A model generated the notes under the pieces. That model worked only from the letters and a program-made list of their open reading frames with translations, searched no databases and had not been told where the DNA came from. A stretch of 20,504 nucleotides of DNA from Nitrospirota bacterium (GTDB lineage: Bacteria; JACPQY01): assembly GCA_016190245.1 (NCBI GenBank), contig JACPQY010000038.1, forward strand, positions 1 to 20,504, given 5' to 3'. Positions within the stretch are counted from its first letter, which is position 1, and the number at the start of each line of letters is the position of its first letter. Made by a program: the position numbers and the translations under genes. Below are positions 1-7,778 of the stretch, piece by piece.

Positions 1-2
1 AA

Positions 3-251
3 AAAAATCCAGAGGTGACGGTCTCGCAGATCCGCGAGGCGATGGAGAAGCTGTTGATCACGCGGGGCTGGCCCCGCAAGTTGCGAGACGCCTGTCTGCA
101 ACGCACGGCCGAGCATATCCACCTCACCCAACAGCGCAACTAAAAAGCCCGGGTGAGTCATCGCCGCAAGCGCCTTCGCGAGCTACACAGCATGGGGTAC
201 CACCTCACCCAACTCCGCCGCTGTGATGGCAATCAAAAAAGGGCGTTGTAG
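3..251 (+). pseudogene. C-terminal remnant of a probable IS transposase, interrupted by a stop codon
   Basis: An open frame enters from the left edge and reads to a TAA at 141-143. The same frame continues without a shift to a TAG at 249-251. The residues on both sides form one basic, composition-consistent stretch: before the stop it ends AEHIHLTQQRN, and after it reads KARVSHRRKRLRELHSMG. From memory, this joined RN-x-KAR-SH-RK pattern resembles the C-terminal tail of some DDE-type insertion-sequence transposases. I cannot name the family, and most of the gene lies outside the window. If the joined reading is right, the TAA is a nonsense mutation and the element is probably dead. A separate short GTG-started gene from 153 is possible but less likely. 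Confidence 0.5.
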
Positions 252-423
252 TGCTAGTACGACTTCCACAAGCCCGGCCCTCCCTCCTAATCCGGATTGG
301 GGACTGAGATAGTACAGACGATACTCGGAGTGGGACTCCTGTCAAGCTTTTTGAGCTGCTTTGCGGAGCTGGCATCGCAGACCGGGTCGCCGCCGCCGGA
401 ACCCGTGAACCGCGCGGCCGGTA
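252..423. other. Non-coding spacer at the left end of the island
   Basis: No convincing gene is visible between the transposase remnant and the end of the first minus-strand ACAD gene. There is a perfect 10-bp palindrome AATCCGGATT at 289-298. On the minus strand there is a weak promoter-like pair, TTGACA at 345-340 and TATCGT at 323-318 with a 16-bp spacer, pointing towards the remnant. No GC-rich hairpin followed by a T-run is visible after the ACAD stop codon, so a classic terminator for the minus-strand cluster was not found. Confidence 0.4.
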
Positions 424-1554
424 CTACGCCGCCGACTTCTCCACGGCGCGGAGCATGCGCTCCCGGTGAAAGGCGGGGTCGCCGAACATGAGCTCGGAGA
501 ATTTCGCGCGCCGGAAGTACAGATGCAGAGGATGCTCCCAGGTGAAACCGATCCCGCCGTGCAGCTGGATGGCCTCGCCGGTTACCTTGCGGTACGCCTC
601 GGATGCGTAGGCCTTCGCGATACTGGAGACTTCCACGACGTCCGGGGAGCCCTCCTGGTTGGCCCACGCCGAGTAGTAGGCCGCCGAGCGCGCGGATTCG
701 ACTTCCAGGATCATGTTCGAGCACTTGTGTTTGATCGCCTGGTAGCTGCCGATCGGCTTACCGAACTGGACCCTTGCCTTGGCATATTCGATGCTCATCT
801 CCAGCACGCGCTGGGCCCCGCCCGCCATCTCGGCCGCCATCGCGACGCAGGCCCGGGACAAGACCCCTTCCGCAATGGGCGCGCCCGCGCCTGGCTTGCC
901 CACCACATCGCGCGGGCCGACGGCCACATTCCGGAACTCCACCTTGGATACGCGCCGCGAGCTGTCCATGATCGCCATCGGCTCCACCTTGACGCCGGGG
1001 GCTTTGGCATCCACCAGGAACACCGTCAGGGCTTTTCCCGTCCTTGCCAAGCAGAGTATGAAATCGGCCACATGGGCGTACGTCACGAAGTACTTCGTTC
1101 CATTCAGGACGTACTTCCCACCCGCCCGCCGCGCGGCGGTCACGAGAGCGCCTCCGTCCCATTCGCCGGATCTCTCTACCCACGCGAAAGTCCCCTTCGC
1201 CCCTCCCGAGGCGATCCGCGGCAGCCAGAGCTTCTTCTGCTCGGCAGATCCAGCGTCCGCGAGCGTGAGACCGGCCAGGACGACGGTGGAGAAGAACGGA
1301 CCCGGGGTGAGTTCCCTTCCCATTTCTTCGAGCACCACCGCCAGGTCCACGAAGCCGAGTCCCAACCCGCCGTACGATTCGGGCAGGGCGAGCCCCAACC
1401 AGCCCAGGTCGGCCATCTTTTTCCAAAGCTCCTCCGGGTATCCCGTCAAGGACTCCGCCGCCTTCCGCGTGGTTGTGACGGGGAACTCCTTCGCGAGGCA
1501 GGAGCGGGCCGATTCCTGCAACATCTTTTGTTCGTCTGACAGGTCGAAGTTCAT
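424..1554 (-). CDS. Acyl-CoA dehydrogenase, non-catalytic (beta-like) subunit of a heteromeric pair
   Basis: This 376-residue protein has the ACAD layout: an N-terminal helical domain (about 1-115), a middle beta domain (about 120-215) and a C-terminal helical domain carrying RVQFGKPIGSYQAIK (261-275) and LHGGIGFTWEHPLHLY (331-346). ACADs need a catalytic glutamate in either the helix-G position or the late YEGT-type motif, and I see neither. The helix-G region reads SRACVAMAAEMAGG, and the C-terminus ends shortly after FRRAK. This matches the beta partners of alpha2-beta2 dehydrogenases such as mycobacterial FadE28/FadE29-type complexes acting on sterol side-chain CoA esters. The start ATG has AAAGGGGTGA just upstream. 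Only 3 bp separate it from the stop of the partner gene, so the two are probably co-translated. The exact substrate cannot be read from sequence. Confidence 0.88.
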   Translation of the reverse strand: MNFDLSDEQKMLQESARSCLAKEFPVTTTRKAAESLTGYPEELWKKMADLGWLGLALPESYGGLGLGFVDLAVVLEEMGRELTPGPFFSTVVLAGLTLADAGSAEQKKLWLPRIASGGAKGTFAWVERSGEWDGGALVTAARRAGGKYVLNGTKYFVTYAHVADFILCLARTGKALTVFLVDAKAPGVKVEPMAIMDSSRRVSKVEFRNVAVGPRDVVGKPGAGAPIAEGVLSRACVAMAAEMAGGAQRVLEMSIEYAKARVQFGKPIGSYQAIKHKCSNMILEVESARSAAYYSAWANQEGSPDVVEVSSIAKAYASEAYRKVTGEAIQLHGGIGFTWEHPLHLYFRRAKFSELMFGDPAFHRERMLRAVEKSAA

Positions 1555-1557
1555 GGC

Positions 1558-2754
1558 TCACCCCTTTGGCAGCCCGAGCACACGCTCGGCCACGATGTTT
1601 CGCTGGATTTCGCTTGTTCCCCCTTCGATCGTGTTCCCGCGGGACCGGAGGTAGCCGTACACCCAGCGACCGGAATCCACCGTGAGCGGGTCCCCGCTCG
1701 GGACCAGTCCGAACACGCCGCTGAGGTTCAGGGCAAGCTCCTGCATGCGCTGGTTCAGTTCGGTCCAGAACACCTTGCCGAATGAACCCTCCGGACCGGG
1801 CATGCCGTCCTTCACGATCTTGGTGAGGCTCCGGTAGCCGTTCCAGCGAGCGATCTGGACTTCGGCGTAGCAGCGGGCCAACTCCTGGCGGATCCGGGGG
1901 TCCTCCATCGCCGACCGGCCGTTCTTCCCCGTCCGGCGGGCCAGATCAAAGAGCGAGGACAGCACCTGTTCGATCTGTACCTGGATGGCCACGGCCACGC
2001 CGCCCCGCTCGTGCATGAGCGTGGCAATGGCGATCGACCATCCGTCATTGAGCGCGCCGACCAGGTTCTGCTGCGGCACCCGGACGTTGTCGAAGAACAC
2101 CTCGGAGAACTCGGCATCGCCCGTCATCTGCACCAGGGGGCGGATGGTCACGCCCGGGGAATGCAGATCAACCAGGAGGCAGGAGATCCCCCTGTGCTTG
2201 GGGGCGGAGGGGTCCGTCCGGACGAGGAGCAGGATCCAGTCCGCGATGGTCCCGAAGCTCGTCCACACCTTCTGGCCGTTCACGACGAAGTGGTCGCCCT
2301 CCAGCACCGCTCGGGTGGAGAGGCTGGCGAGATCGGAGCCGGCGTTGGGTTCCGAGAAGCCCTGGCTCCAGATCATGTCGCCGCTCAGGATCGGTTTGAG
2401 GAAGCGCTGTTTCTGTTCCTCCGTGCCGTGGCCGATCAGCACGGGACCGACGAGCGCGATACCGATCACGTTTACCACGCTCGGCGCGCACGCCCGCGCC
2501 ATTTCCTCGTAGAAGATCACCTGCTCCATGAGGCTTGCGCCGCGGCCGCCGTATTCCTTGGGCCAGGCCACGGCCGCCCAGCCCCCTTCGTAGAGCTTCT
2601 TTTGCCAATCCTTGTGGAACTTCAGGCTGTCCTCGCCGATGAGGGAACCCGTCCACGCCCCGCCGGGCCTTTTCCCTTTGGGCGCGTTCTTCCGCAACCA
2701 TTCCCTGATTTCCGCGCGAAACTTGGCTTCTTCCGGAGTGTCTTTGAAATCCAT
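1558..2754 (-). CDS. Acyl-CoA dehydrogenase, catalytic (alpha-like) subunit
   Basis: This 398-residue ACAD is full length. It has the flavin/substrate-binding signature SEPNAGSD at 134-141, QKVWTSFG in the middle domain, and NTIEGGTSEIQRNI near the C-terminus (about 374-387). E249 in the LMHERGG segment occupies the helix-G position used as the catalytic base by several long-chain and isovaleryl-type ACADs. The equivalent region of the neighbouring protein (424-1554) has no glutamate, so the two genes look like the alpha and beta subunits of one heterotetramer. The family oxidises an acyl-CoA to a 2-enoyl-CoA and passes electrons to ETF. The gene starts 4 bp after the enoyl-CoA hydratase-family gene stops, with a GGTGA site overlapping that stop. 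Similarity to FadE29-type proteins is judged by motif and layout only. Confidence 0.9.
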   Translation of the reverse strand: MDFKDTPEEAKFRAEIREWLRKNAPKGKRPGGAWTGSLIGEDSLKFHKDWQKKLYEGGWAAVAWPKEYGGRGASLMEQVIFYEEMARACAPSVVNVIGIALVGPVLIGHGTEEQKQRFLKPILSGDMIWSQGFSEPNAGSDLASLSTRAVLEGDHFVVNGQKVWTSFGTIADWILLLVRTDPSAPKHRGISCLLVDLHSPGVTIRPLVQMTGDAEFSEVFFDNVRVPQQNLVGALNDGWSIAIATLMHERGGVAVAIQVQIEQVLSSLFDLARRTGKNGRSAMEDPRIRQELARCYAEVQIARWNGYRSLTKIVKDGMPGPEGSFGKVFWTELNQRMQELALNLSGVFGLVPSGDPLTVDSGRWVYGYLRSRGNTIEGGTSEIQRNIVAERVLGLPKG

Positions 2755-2758
2755 CGTG

Positions 2759-3565
2759 TCACCGTCCCGTGTAGTTTGGTTTTCTCTTCTCGATGAAGGC
2801 CTGCACGGCCTCGATGTGATCGTTCGTTTCGAACGTGAGCATCTCGAAGGCGACCGACGTGTCGAGGATCATGTTCACTTGCTGCTTGAGCCACCGGTTG
2901 ACGGACCGCTTGGTCCACCGGATCGCGAGCGTGGCACCCTCGGCAATCTCCGCGGCGATCTCGCGGGCCTTCGCGAGCACCTGGTCCGGCGGGACCGCGT
3001 GGTTGACGAGCCCGATCCTTGCGGCCTCGGCCCCGGTCACGCCGTGCCCGCGCATCAGAAATTCCTTGGCGCGCGCGGGACCGATGAGGAGGGGCCAGAT
3101 GACCGCGCCACCGTCCCCCGCCACGACGCCCACGCGCACGTGGGGGTCCGCGATGCGGGCCTGCTCCGAGGCCACGATCACGTCGCAGAAGAGCGCGAGA
3201 GTGGCGCCCAGCCCCATCGCATCGCCGTTCACGGCTGCGATCACGGGCTGTTCGACGTCGAGGATGCCCTCCACCAGCCGGCGCGCTCGGCCCGTGGCGG
3301 CCAACAGATCGGCGCCCTTCCTTTCGCCTCCCATGAACTGGGCCATCCACTTCACGTCCCCCCCGGCGCAGAAGGCCCTCCCGGCGCCCGTGAGGACGAT
3401 CGCGTTGACGTCCGCGTCCTCCTCCAGGTCGCGCCAGATGCACTCGAGTTCCTTGTGCAGGTCGCCATGGATCGCGTTGAGTGATTCCGGCCGGTTGAGC
3501 CAGACCGTCGCAACCTTGCCGGTTTTCTCCACCTTGAGGAACTTGTAGGACGAGTAGTCTCTCAT
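2759..3565 (-). CDS. Enoyl-CoA hydratase/isomerase (crotonase) family protein lacking both canonical glutamates
   Basis: This 268-residue protein has the crotonase fold signatures: LNRPESLNAI near the N-terminus, the oxyanion-hole segment AGRAFCAGGD at 61-70, and VNGDAMGLGATLALFCDV at 112-129. In classical hydratases two glutamates add water to the enoyl-CoA. By manual alignment to rat crotonase, E144 corresponds to T122 and E164 to H142. An aspartate, D151, sits in AGDGG where crotonase has AGAGG. It may therefore be an isomerase, a hydrolase or a hydratase with altered chemistry. I chose the ATG at 3563-3565 because CTGGAAGGAGG lies just upstream. A longer in-frame reading to 4006 would run deep into the next gene and has no such site. 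It sits directly before the ACAD pair, as expected for a beta-oxidation operon. Confidence 0.88.
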   Translation of the reverse strand: MRDYSSYKFLKVEKTGKVATVWLNRPESLNAIHGDLHKELECIWRDLEEDADVNAIVLTGAGRAFCAGGDVKWMAQFMGGERKGADLLAATGRARRLVEGILDVEQPVIAAVNGDAMGLGATLALFCDVIVASEQARIADPHVRVGVVAGDGGAVIWPLLIGPARAKEFLMRGHGVTGAEAARIGLVNHAVPPDQVLAKAREIAAEIAEGATLAIRWTKRSVNRWLKQQVNMILDTSVAFEMLTFETNDHIEAVQAFIEKRKPNYTGR

Positions 3566-3624
3566 CGCGTGTCCTCCTTCCAGGTCATTTCCGTGCGGTT
3601 CATCTGTATCACGTTTTGCTTGCC

Positions 3625-5730
3625 TCATCTTTCTTCGAGAGTCCTGTGGAACCAGTCCACGACGATGGGCACGGTTTCGGGGATGTTGTCGTGGAAGAGG
3701 AAGTGCGCGGCGCCATCGAGAACTTTGAGCTCCTTGCGGGGTGAGCCGATGTGCTCGAGGACCTTCCGGTGGTAGTCCACGGGCAGGAGGGGATCGTGCG
3801 AGCCGACCAGGATCATGACGGGCGTGGTCAGCTTCTCGTAGGGCACGCGGGGCTGGTAGGTGCCGAAGAAGGAGAAATGGACACCCAGGGAGAACCTGAA
3901 AAAGAGCATCCGCCTGAGCCCCATCCGGTAGAGGACGTCCATGATGGGGAACAGTCCGGTTTCTTTCAGGTTGGGGACGAACCACCTCAGATCCATCTTG
4001 AGCCACGGGCAGAGGCGCGCGAGCTGTTTGGCGAGGCCGAGGTAGGGCTGCCAGCGGGGGTCGTAGTAGAGGTCCGGCACGGCGACGTTGTGGCAGAGGC
4101 CGGAGCGGATGCGCGGATCGTGGGTGAGGGCGGAGAGGGTGTAGATGCCTCCGTAGCTCGAGCCGAAGACGCCGATCCGGTCGCCGAACCGCCGGATGGC
4201 GTAGTCAACTACGAGCGAGTTGATCTCCATGGATTCCGGGAAGGTGCAGACGCCGCGCGCGCCATCGGAGAGTCCGTGTCCCTTCCGGTCGAACGAGATG
4301 ACGTTGAATCCTTCGGCGGCCACGGCGCCGAGCGCAAAGGCGTACACACGAGCAAACGCGCCGAGACCGGGATTGAAGATCAGGGTCGGCGCCTTCTTCG
4401 AGTGCGGATGAACTTCGACGTGGATCCTGTGGCCGTTGTATTCGAGCCAGGCATCTTCGATGTTGGACTCGATCTTCTTGTAGTAGTCCTGCACGGAGAG
4501 CGGCTTCGTGTAGGAGGCGAGGTTCGGCACCTGCGTGTAGACCCAGCTCAGGATCTTGCGGACGTGCTTGAACTCGGCGAGTCTGCGTTCGCGTTCGTCC
4601 GCCGCAGCGGGTGGGTGGAAGGCGAAGCGGGGATTGGTCCTGAGTTCCCGCAGGATGGCCGGGTAGTCGGCGGTGAGCGGGGGCGGTGGGGGCGCGTCAT
4701 TCGAGCGGCGGTCCGCCAGGGAGGTGTGGGCCTCGGCCATGCGACGGGCGGCCAGATCGGCGGGTTTCTTGTGCACACCGTTCGCTCTGGCAGCACCGTG
4801 TGCCTTCATGTAGTCGCGGAATGCCTCCTGGGGCGCATGCTCGGGTTTCCACCCGAGAACTTCCCTTGCCTTGGCGTTGCCGGCAACGACCGAATGTTCG
4901 AAGATCTTCAGGCTCTGTCTCGATCCCGGAACGAGGCCGGAACCCAGGTGGAACATCACGTCGCAGAACGCGCAGGCCAAACCCCAGGGCACGGGCACGG
5001 ATCTCTTTCCGAGGAGCCGCGCGAGCTCATCCAGTTTCAGGGGAGGATCGGCCACGATATTGAATGCGCCCGGAACGTCGCGGGAGACCGCAAGGTGGAT
5101 GGCGCGGGCCATGTCTTTCTCGTGGACGAAGGGGAAGGGGTGGTGTTTTCCGGGAAACACCGGGAGGAACGGGAGACGCCGGAGACCGCCGATGAGCGCG
5201 TTGGCCTCGGGGCCGATCACCGCGCCGGGGCGAAGGCGCGTGACCGCAATTGCGGGGTTCTCCCGGCAGAACCGATCCAGGTACAGCTCCACCTCGCGCT
5301 TGGCCCAACTGTAGTAGAACTCGTCCTGCTCGTTCCCCCTCAGAGGGCATTCTTCCGTGAGAGGGACGGGGTTGTCGGGGTGAATCCCGTAGGCGGCCAG
5401 GGAGCTGATGTACACGATCCGCCGGATTCCGGCCCGCGCCGCGGACTCGAAGACGTTCTGGGAGCCCCTGAGGTTGATGTCGTGCGTCTTGGTCTTGTCG
5501 CGGATTTCCTCCACGACGAAGGCAAAGTTGGCGAGGACGTCGCATCCACGCATGAGGTCTTCGATGCGGGGGTCCCGGATGTCCGCGGCGTGGAAGGTCA
5601 TCTTGGGGATGGGGCGAGTTGGCGGTCTCAAGTCAATGCCGGTGATATGGCTGCACGACCGGTCCGCCTCGAGGAGGCGGAGGAAGGGTTGGGCCATCGA
5701 GCTGGCGGCGCCGGCGATGAAGATTTTCAT
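3625..5730 (-). CDS. Fusion protein: NAD(P)-dependent extended SDR/epimerase domain plus alpha/beta-hydrolase domain
   Basis: This 701-residue protein joins two enzymes. Residues 1 to about 310 form an extended short-chain dehydrogenase/epimerase, with nucleotide-binding start MKIFIAGAASSMAQ, IVYISSLAAYG (S109/S110) and the catalytic pair Y140-K144 in YYSWAK. The glycine motif is unusual because serine and alanine replace the later glycines of GxxGxxG. Residues about 320-390 are a charged, proline-containing linker. Residues about 425-701 form an alpha/beta-hydrolase with nucleophile elbow GSSYGG (S525), acid D646 in GSHDP and base H676 in GAAHF. The likely pair of activities is oxidation or reduction of a hydroxyl and cleavage of an ester or thioester, in the cytoplasm since no signal peptide is seen. 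The ATG is fixed by AAAGGAGGT four bases upstream. No frameshift is needed to read through the junction. Confidence 0.87.
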   Translation of the reverse strand: MKIFIAGAASSMAQPFLRLLEADRSCSHITGIDLRPPTRPIPKMTFHAADIRDPRIEDLMRGCDVLANFAFVVEEIRDKTKTHDINLRGSQNVFESAARAGIRRIVYISSLAAYGIHPDNPVPLTEECPLRGNEQDEFYYSWAKREVELYLDRFCRENPAIAVTRLRPGAVIGPEANALIGGLRRLPFLPVFPGKHHPFPFVHEKDMARAIHLAVSRDVPGAFNIVADPPLKLDELARLLGKRSVPVPWGLACAFCDVMFHLGSGLVPGSRQSLKIFEHSVVAGNAKAREVLGWKPEHAPQEAFRDYMKAHGAARANGVHKKPADLAARRMAEAHTSLADRRSNDAPPPPPLTADYPAILRELRTNPRFAFHPPAAADERERRLAEFKHVRKILSWVYTQVPNLASYTKPLSVQDYYKKIESNIEDAWLEYNGHRIHVEVHPHSKKAPTLIFNPGLGAFARVYAFALGAVAAEGFNVISFDRKGHGLSDGARGVCTFPESMEINSLVVDYAIRRFGDRIGVFGSSYGGIYTLSALTHDPRIRSGLCHNVAVPDLYYDPRWQPYLGLAKQLARLCPWLKMDLRWFVPNLKETGLFPIMDVLYRMGLRRMLFFRFSLGVHFSFFGTYQPRVPYEKLTTPVMILVGSHDPLLPVDYHRKVLEHIGSPRKELKVLDGAAHFLFHDNIPETVPIVVDWFHRTLEER

Positions 5731-5748
5731 GTCGACCTCCTTTATCGG

Positions 5749-7116
5749 TCAGGCTGCGGACGGCGCGGATGGAGGCACCGCCGGAAGCCCCTGGTCCGGA
5801 GGAGGTGCTTGGAGCCGCGGATCCATGGTGTAGAGCTTTCTCAGGAACCGCTTGAGGAAGGGGGCTACGGTGAGGCCGAGGTTGAGGGTGGGGCAGAGAT
5901 GCCGGCAGAGCCCCTCGGCGGCGACAAGCGAGAGCATCACGCCCGTGAGCTCGGGCTTCGCGACCATCCCATATCTTCTCTGGATGTCTGTGAGGGAGAC
6001 CAGGATGCGCCCGAATTCGAGATCGCAGATCTTGTCCGGCACGCTGCGTTTGAGGAACGCCGTCACATCGGCCTCGAGCTGGGCCATGTCACGGATCTTG
6101 TGGGAAAGGCTAAGTTGGACCAGCCACCGCGCGAGTGGGGCGCCATTGCTCATGAAGAAGGAGACCCACGCCTCGAAAAACCCCCGGCGCCCTTCCCAAT
6201 CGAACGCGGAGACCAGACCGAGATCGTACACCCAGATGAATTCCTCGGGGGCGACGAGGAGGTTGCCTGGGTGGAGGTCCGCGTGGAGGCGGCCGTGGAG
6301 GACCATCTTGTAGTAGATGTAGAGGAGATTACGGGCGAGCGTTTTGGGATCCGGCGAGCCGTTGGCCAGGTGGGTCGGCTTGCAGCCGCGAATGAATTCC
6401 ATGGTCATGACGGTGCAGCCGCAGAACTCCTCGATCAGTTCGGGGAAGCGCACGATCGTAGTATCGTCGGCGAAGTCCTGCCGGAAGCCCCGGTTGTTCA
6501 CGGCCTCGATGCGGAGGTCCGTCTGCTGACGGAGCATCTCGGCGAATTTCCGGGAGAGGCCGAGGATGGATTCGGCGAGAGACGGGACGAGGCGCGCGAC
6601 CATCCCGACGAGGATCAGGAGGAGGCGGGTGTCCAGTTCAATCATCCGGCCCACGCCCGGGCGCACGATCTTGACGGCGACCTCTCGACCATCCTTGAGG
6701 ATCCCGCGATGGACCTGGGCCACCGAGGCGCTCGCCACGGGAAGGAGGTCGAACCGCTCGAAGGCGTCCTCGGTCCGAATCCCGAACTCCTGCTCGAAGG
6801 TGGCCTTGGCGAGGGCGCCGTCGAAGCCGGGGACGTCGTCTTGGAGTTTCTCCAACTCGGCCAGCGCGGCCGGCGGCATTAGATCGCGCCGAGTGGAGAG
6901 GATCTGCCCCAGCTTGATGAACGTGGCCCCCATGTCCTGGCAGAGGGCCCTCAGGGCGAGGCCGCGCAGCCGCCAGAGCCGCTCGGTGTAGACGTCGGAC
7001 GGCGTCCACGGTCTTCGGGCGAGGAGGAGGATGCGCCTTCCGGTGATGCGGGTGGCCACCCAGGCCGCCGCCGCCACGAGGCGGCCGAATCGTGCGAGGA
7101 GGTGCAGAGTGTGCAC
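5749..7116 (-). CDS. ABC1/UbiB (ADCK) family atypical kinase-like protein
   Basis: This 455-residue protein carries the diagnostic family motifs: KLGQ at 68-71 in the N-terminal extension, the alanine-rich loop PVASASVAQVH (126-136) replacing a glycine-rich loop, the probable ATP lysine K149 in VAVKI, E204, the catalytic-loop HADLHPGN at 278-285, and YDLG at 297-300 in place of DFG. Members support ubiquinone or other isoprenoid-lipid metabolism and have ATPase activity; their true substrates are mostly unknown. The C-terminus ends in a proline/alanine-rich tail. I use the GTG at 7114-7116, the 5'-most start, which lies 11 bp after the stop of the SCP2-type gene; a GGAG lies about 14 bases upstream, which is far. 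Its presence in a lipid-catabolic operon suggests a role in handling a hydrophobic substrate or in quinone-linked electron transfer, but that is inference. Confidence 0.9.
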   Translation of the reverse strand: MHTLHLLARFGRLVAAAAWVATRITGRRILLLARRPWTPSDVYTERLWRLRGLALRALCQDMGATFIKLGQILSTRRDLMPPAALAELEKLQDDVPGFDGALAKATFEQEFGIRTEDAFERFDLLPVASASVAQVHRGILKDGREVAVKIVRPGVGRMIELDTRLLLILVGMVARLVPSLAESILGLSRKFAEMLRQQTDLRIEAVNNRGFRQDFADDTTIVRFPELIEEFCGCTVMTMEFIRGCKPTHLANGSPDPKTLARNLLYIYYKMVLHGRLHADLHPGNLLVAPEEFIWVYDLGLVSAFDWEGRRGFFEAWVSFFMSNGAPLARWLVQLSLSHKIRDMAQLEADVTAFLKRSVPDKICDLEFGRILVSLTDIQRRYGMVAKPELTGVMLSLVAAEGLCRHLCPTLNLGLTVAPFLKRFLRKLYTMDPRLQAPPPDQGLPAVPPSAPSAA

Positions 7117-7127
7117 GTAGGGGAGGG

Positions 7128-7763
7128 TTACTCCTCTTCCTCCTTCTCCGGGATCAGGGCCATGACGTGCATGGCGAACTCGACCGGCCCTTGGAGCTTG
7201 ATCTTCCCGGCCATGAAGGCCTCCGTGACGGTGTACTCGTTCCGCTCGATCTCCTCCACGACCTTCTGCGCGACGTTGAAGACCACCGCGGGTTCCACGG
7301 CCCCGTGGAAGTTGAGCTTTGCATCCACTGTCCGGCCGTCGTGCCGTTTCACGCAGACCGTGGCCTGGCCCTTCACGCCCTTCATGATGTCCATCTGCTC
7401 CTTAACCTGGTTCGGGGACAGACCCTTGCGCAGGGCGGCGGGATTGTAGGTCATTTCCAACGGCACCCAGGGCAGTTGTCCTTCTACCGCCTCGCGGAAG
7501 TGGGCTTGGCTCAAGGCGTACGTCACGGTCGGGTTCGAGACCTCACCCTGCACGGCTTCGATTCTTGCCCCTTCCCTCACAGAGACTCCGAATCTCCCCT
7601 CCGGAAGATCGAGGATGTCGAACTGGACATCGAGGCTCAGGGGCTTGTACCCGGACATGTCGAAGTCCTTGACGCGGCTGTTGAAGGTTTCGGGGACGAA
7701 CCGCGTGAAAAACTCGCACGGGGAGATGTTCTCGGGAACGGGGATCTTGTGGTTCTGGCTCAT
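7128..7763 (-). CDS. SCP2-type sterol/lipid carrier domain protein
   Basis: This small acidic-tailed protein (211 residues) has an SCP2-like C-terminal half. Relevant segments are DAKLNFHGAVEPAVVFNVAQKV, then TVTEAFMAGKIKLQGPVEFAMHVMAL, which matches the usual SCP2 ending of a glycine-lysine turn followed by a hydrophobic helix. SCP2 domains bind acyl-CoA, sterols or other lipids and deliver them to enzymes. The N-terminal half (about 1-110) is not recognised. The chain ends in PEKEEEE. The start at 7761-7763 is chosen because a very strong GAAGGAGGTGA lies four bases upstream and overlaps the stop codon of the preceding ACAD gene. An ATG further upstream, at 7787, lies inside that ACAD gene. 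No membrane segment or signal peptide is seen. Confidence 0.75.
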   Translation of the reverse strand: MSQNHKIPVPENISPCEFFTRFVPETFNSRVKDFDMSGYKPLSLDVQFDILDLPEGRFGVSVREGARIEAVQGEVSNPTVTYALSQAHFREAVEGQLPWVPLEMTYNPAALRKGLSPNQVKEQMDIMKGVKGQATVCVKRHDGRTVDAKLNFHGAVEPAVVFNVAQKVVEEIERNEYTVTEAFMAGKIKLQGPVEFAMHVMALIPEKEEEE

Positions 7764-7767
7764 CGAA

Positions 7768-7778
7768 TCACCTCCTTC
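7768..7778 (-). promoter_or_regulatory. Strong ribosome binding site that fixes the SCP2-type gene start
   Basis: On the minus strand this reads GAAGGAGGTGA, nearly the full anti-16S complement. It overlaps the TGA of the upstream ACAD gene and ends four bases before the ATG, so translation is probably coupled but strongly re-initiated. Confidence 0.8.

Noticed and set aside
318-345. Minus-strand promoter in the left spacer
   Set aside because: The -35 is perfect but the spacing is 16 bp and the -10 is weak, and it would drive no gene; kept only as a note in the spacer entry.
2759-4006. Longer start for the crotonase-family gene
   Set aside because: The extra N-terminal part overlaps the SDR-hydrolase gene by about 380 bp and reads as low-complexity shadow; the ATG at 3563-3565 has a strong ribosome site.
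3751-6882. Very long open frame on the plus strand (about 1,040 codons)
   Set aside because: It lies opposite two well-supported minus-strand genes, has no recognisable domain and a histidine/glutamate/glycine-rich composition typical of an antisense shadow in GC-rich DNA.
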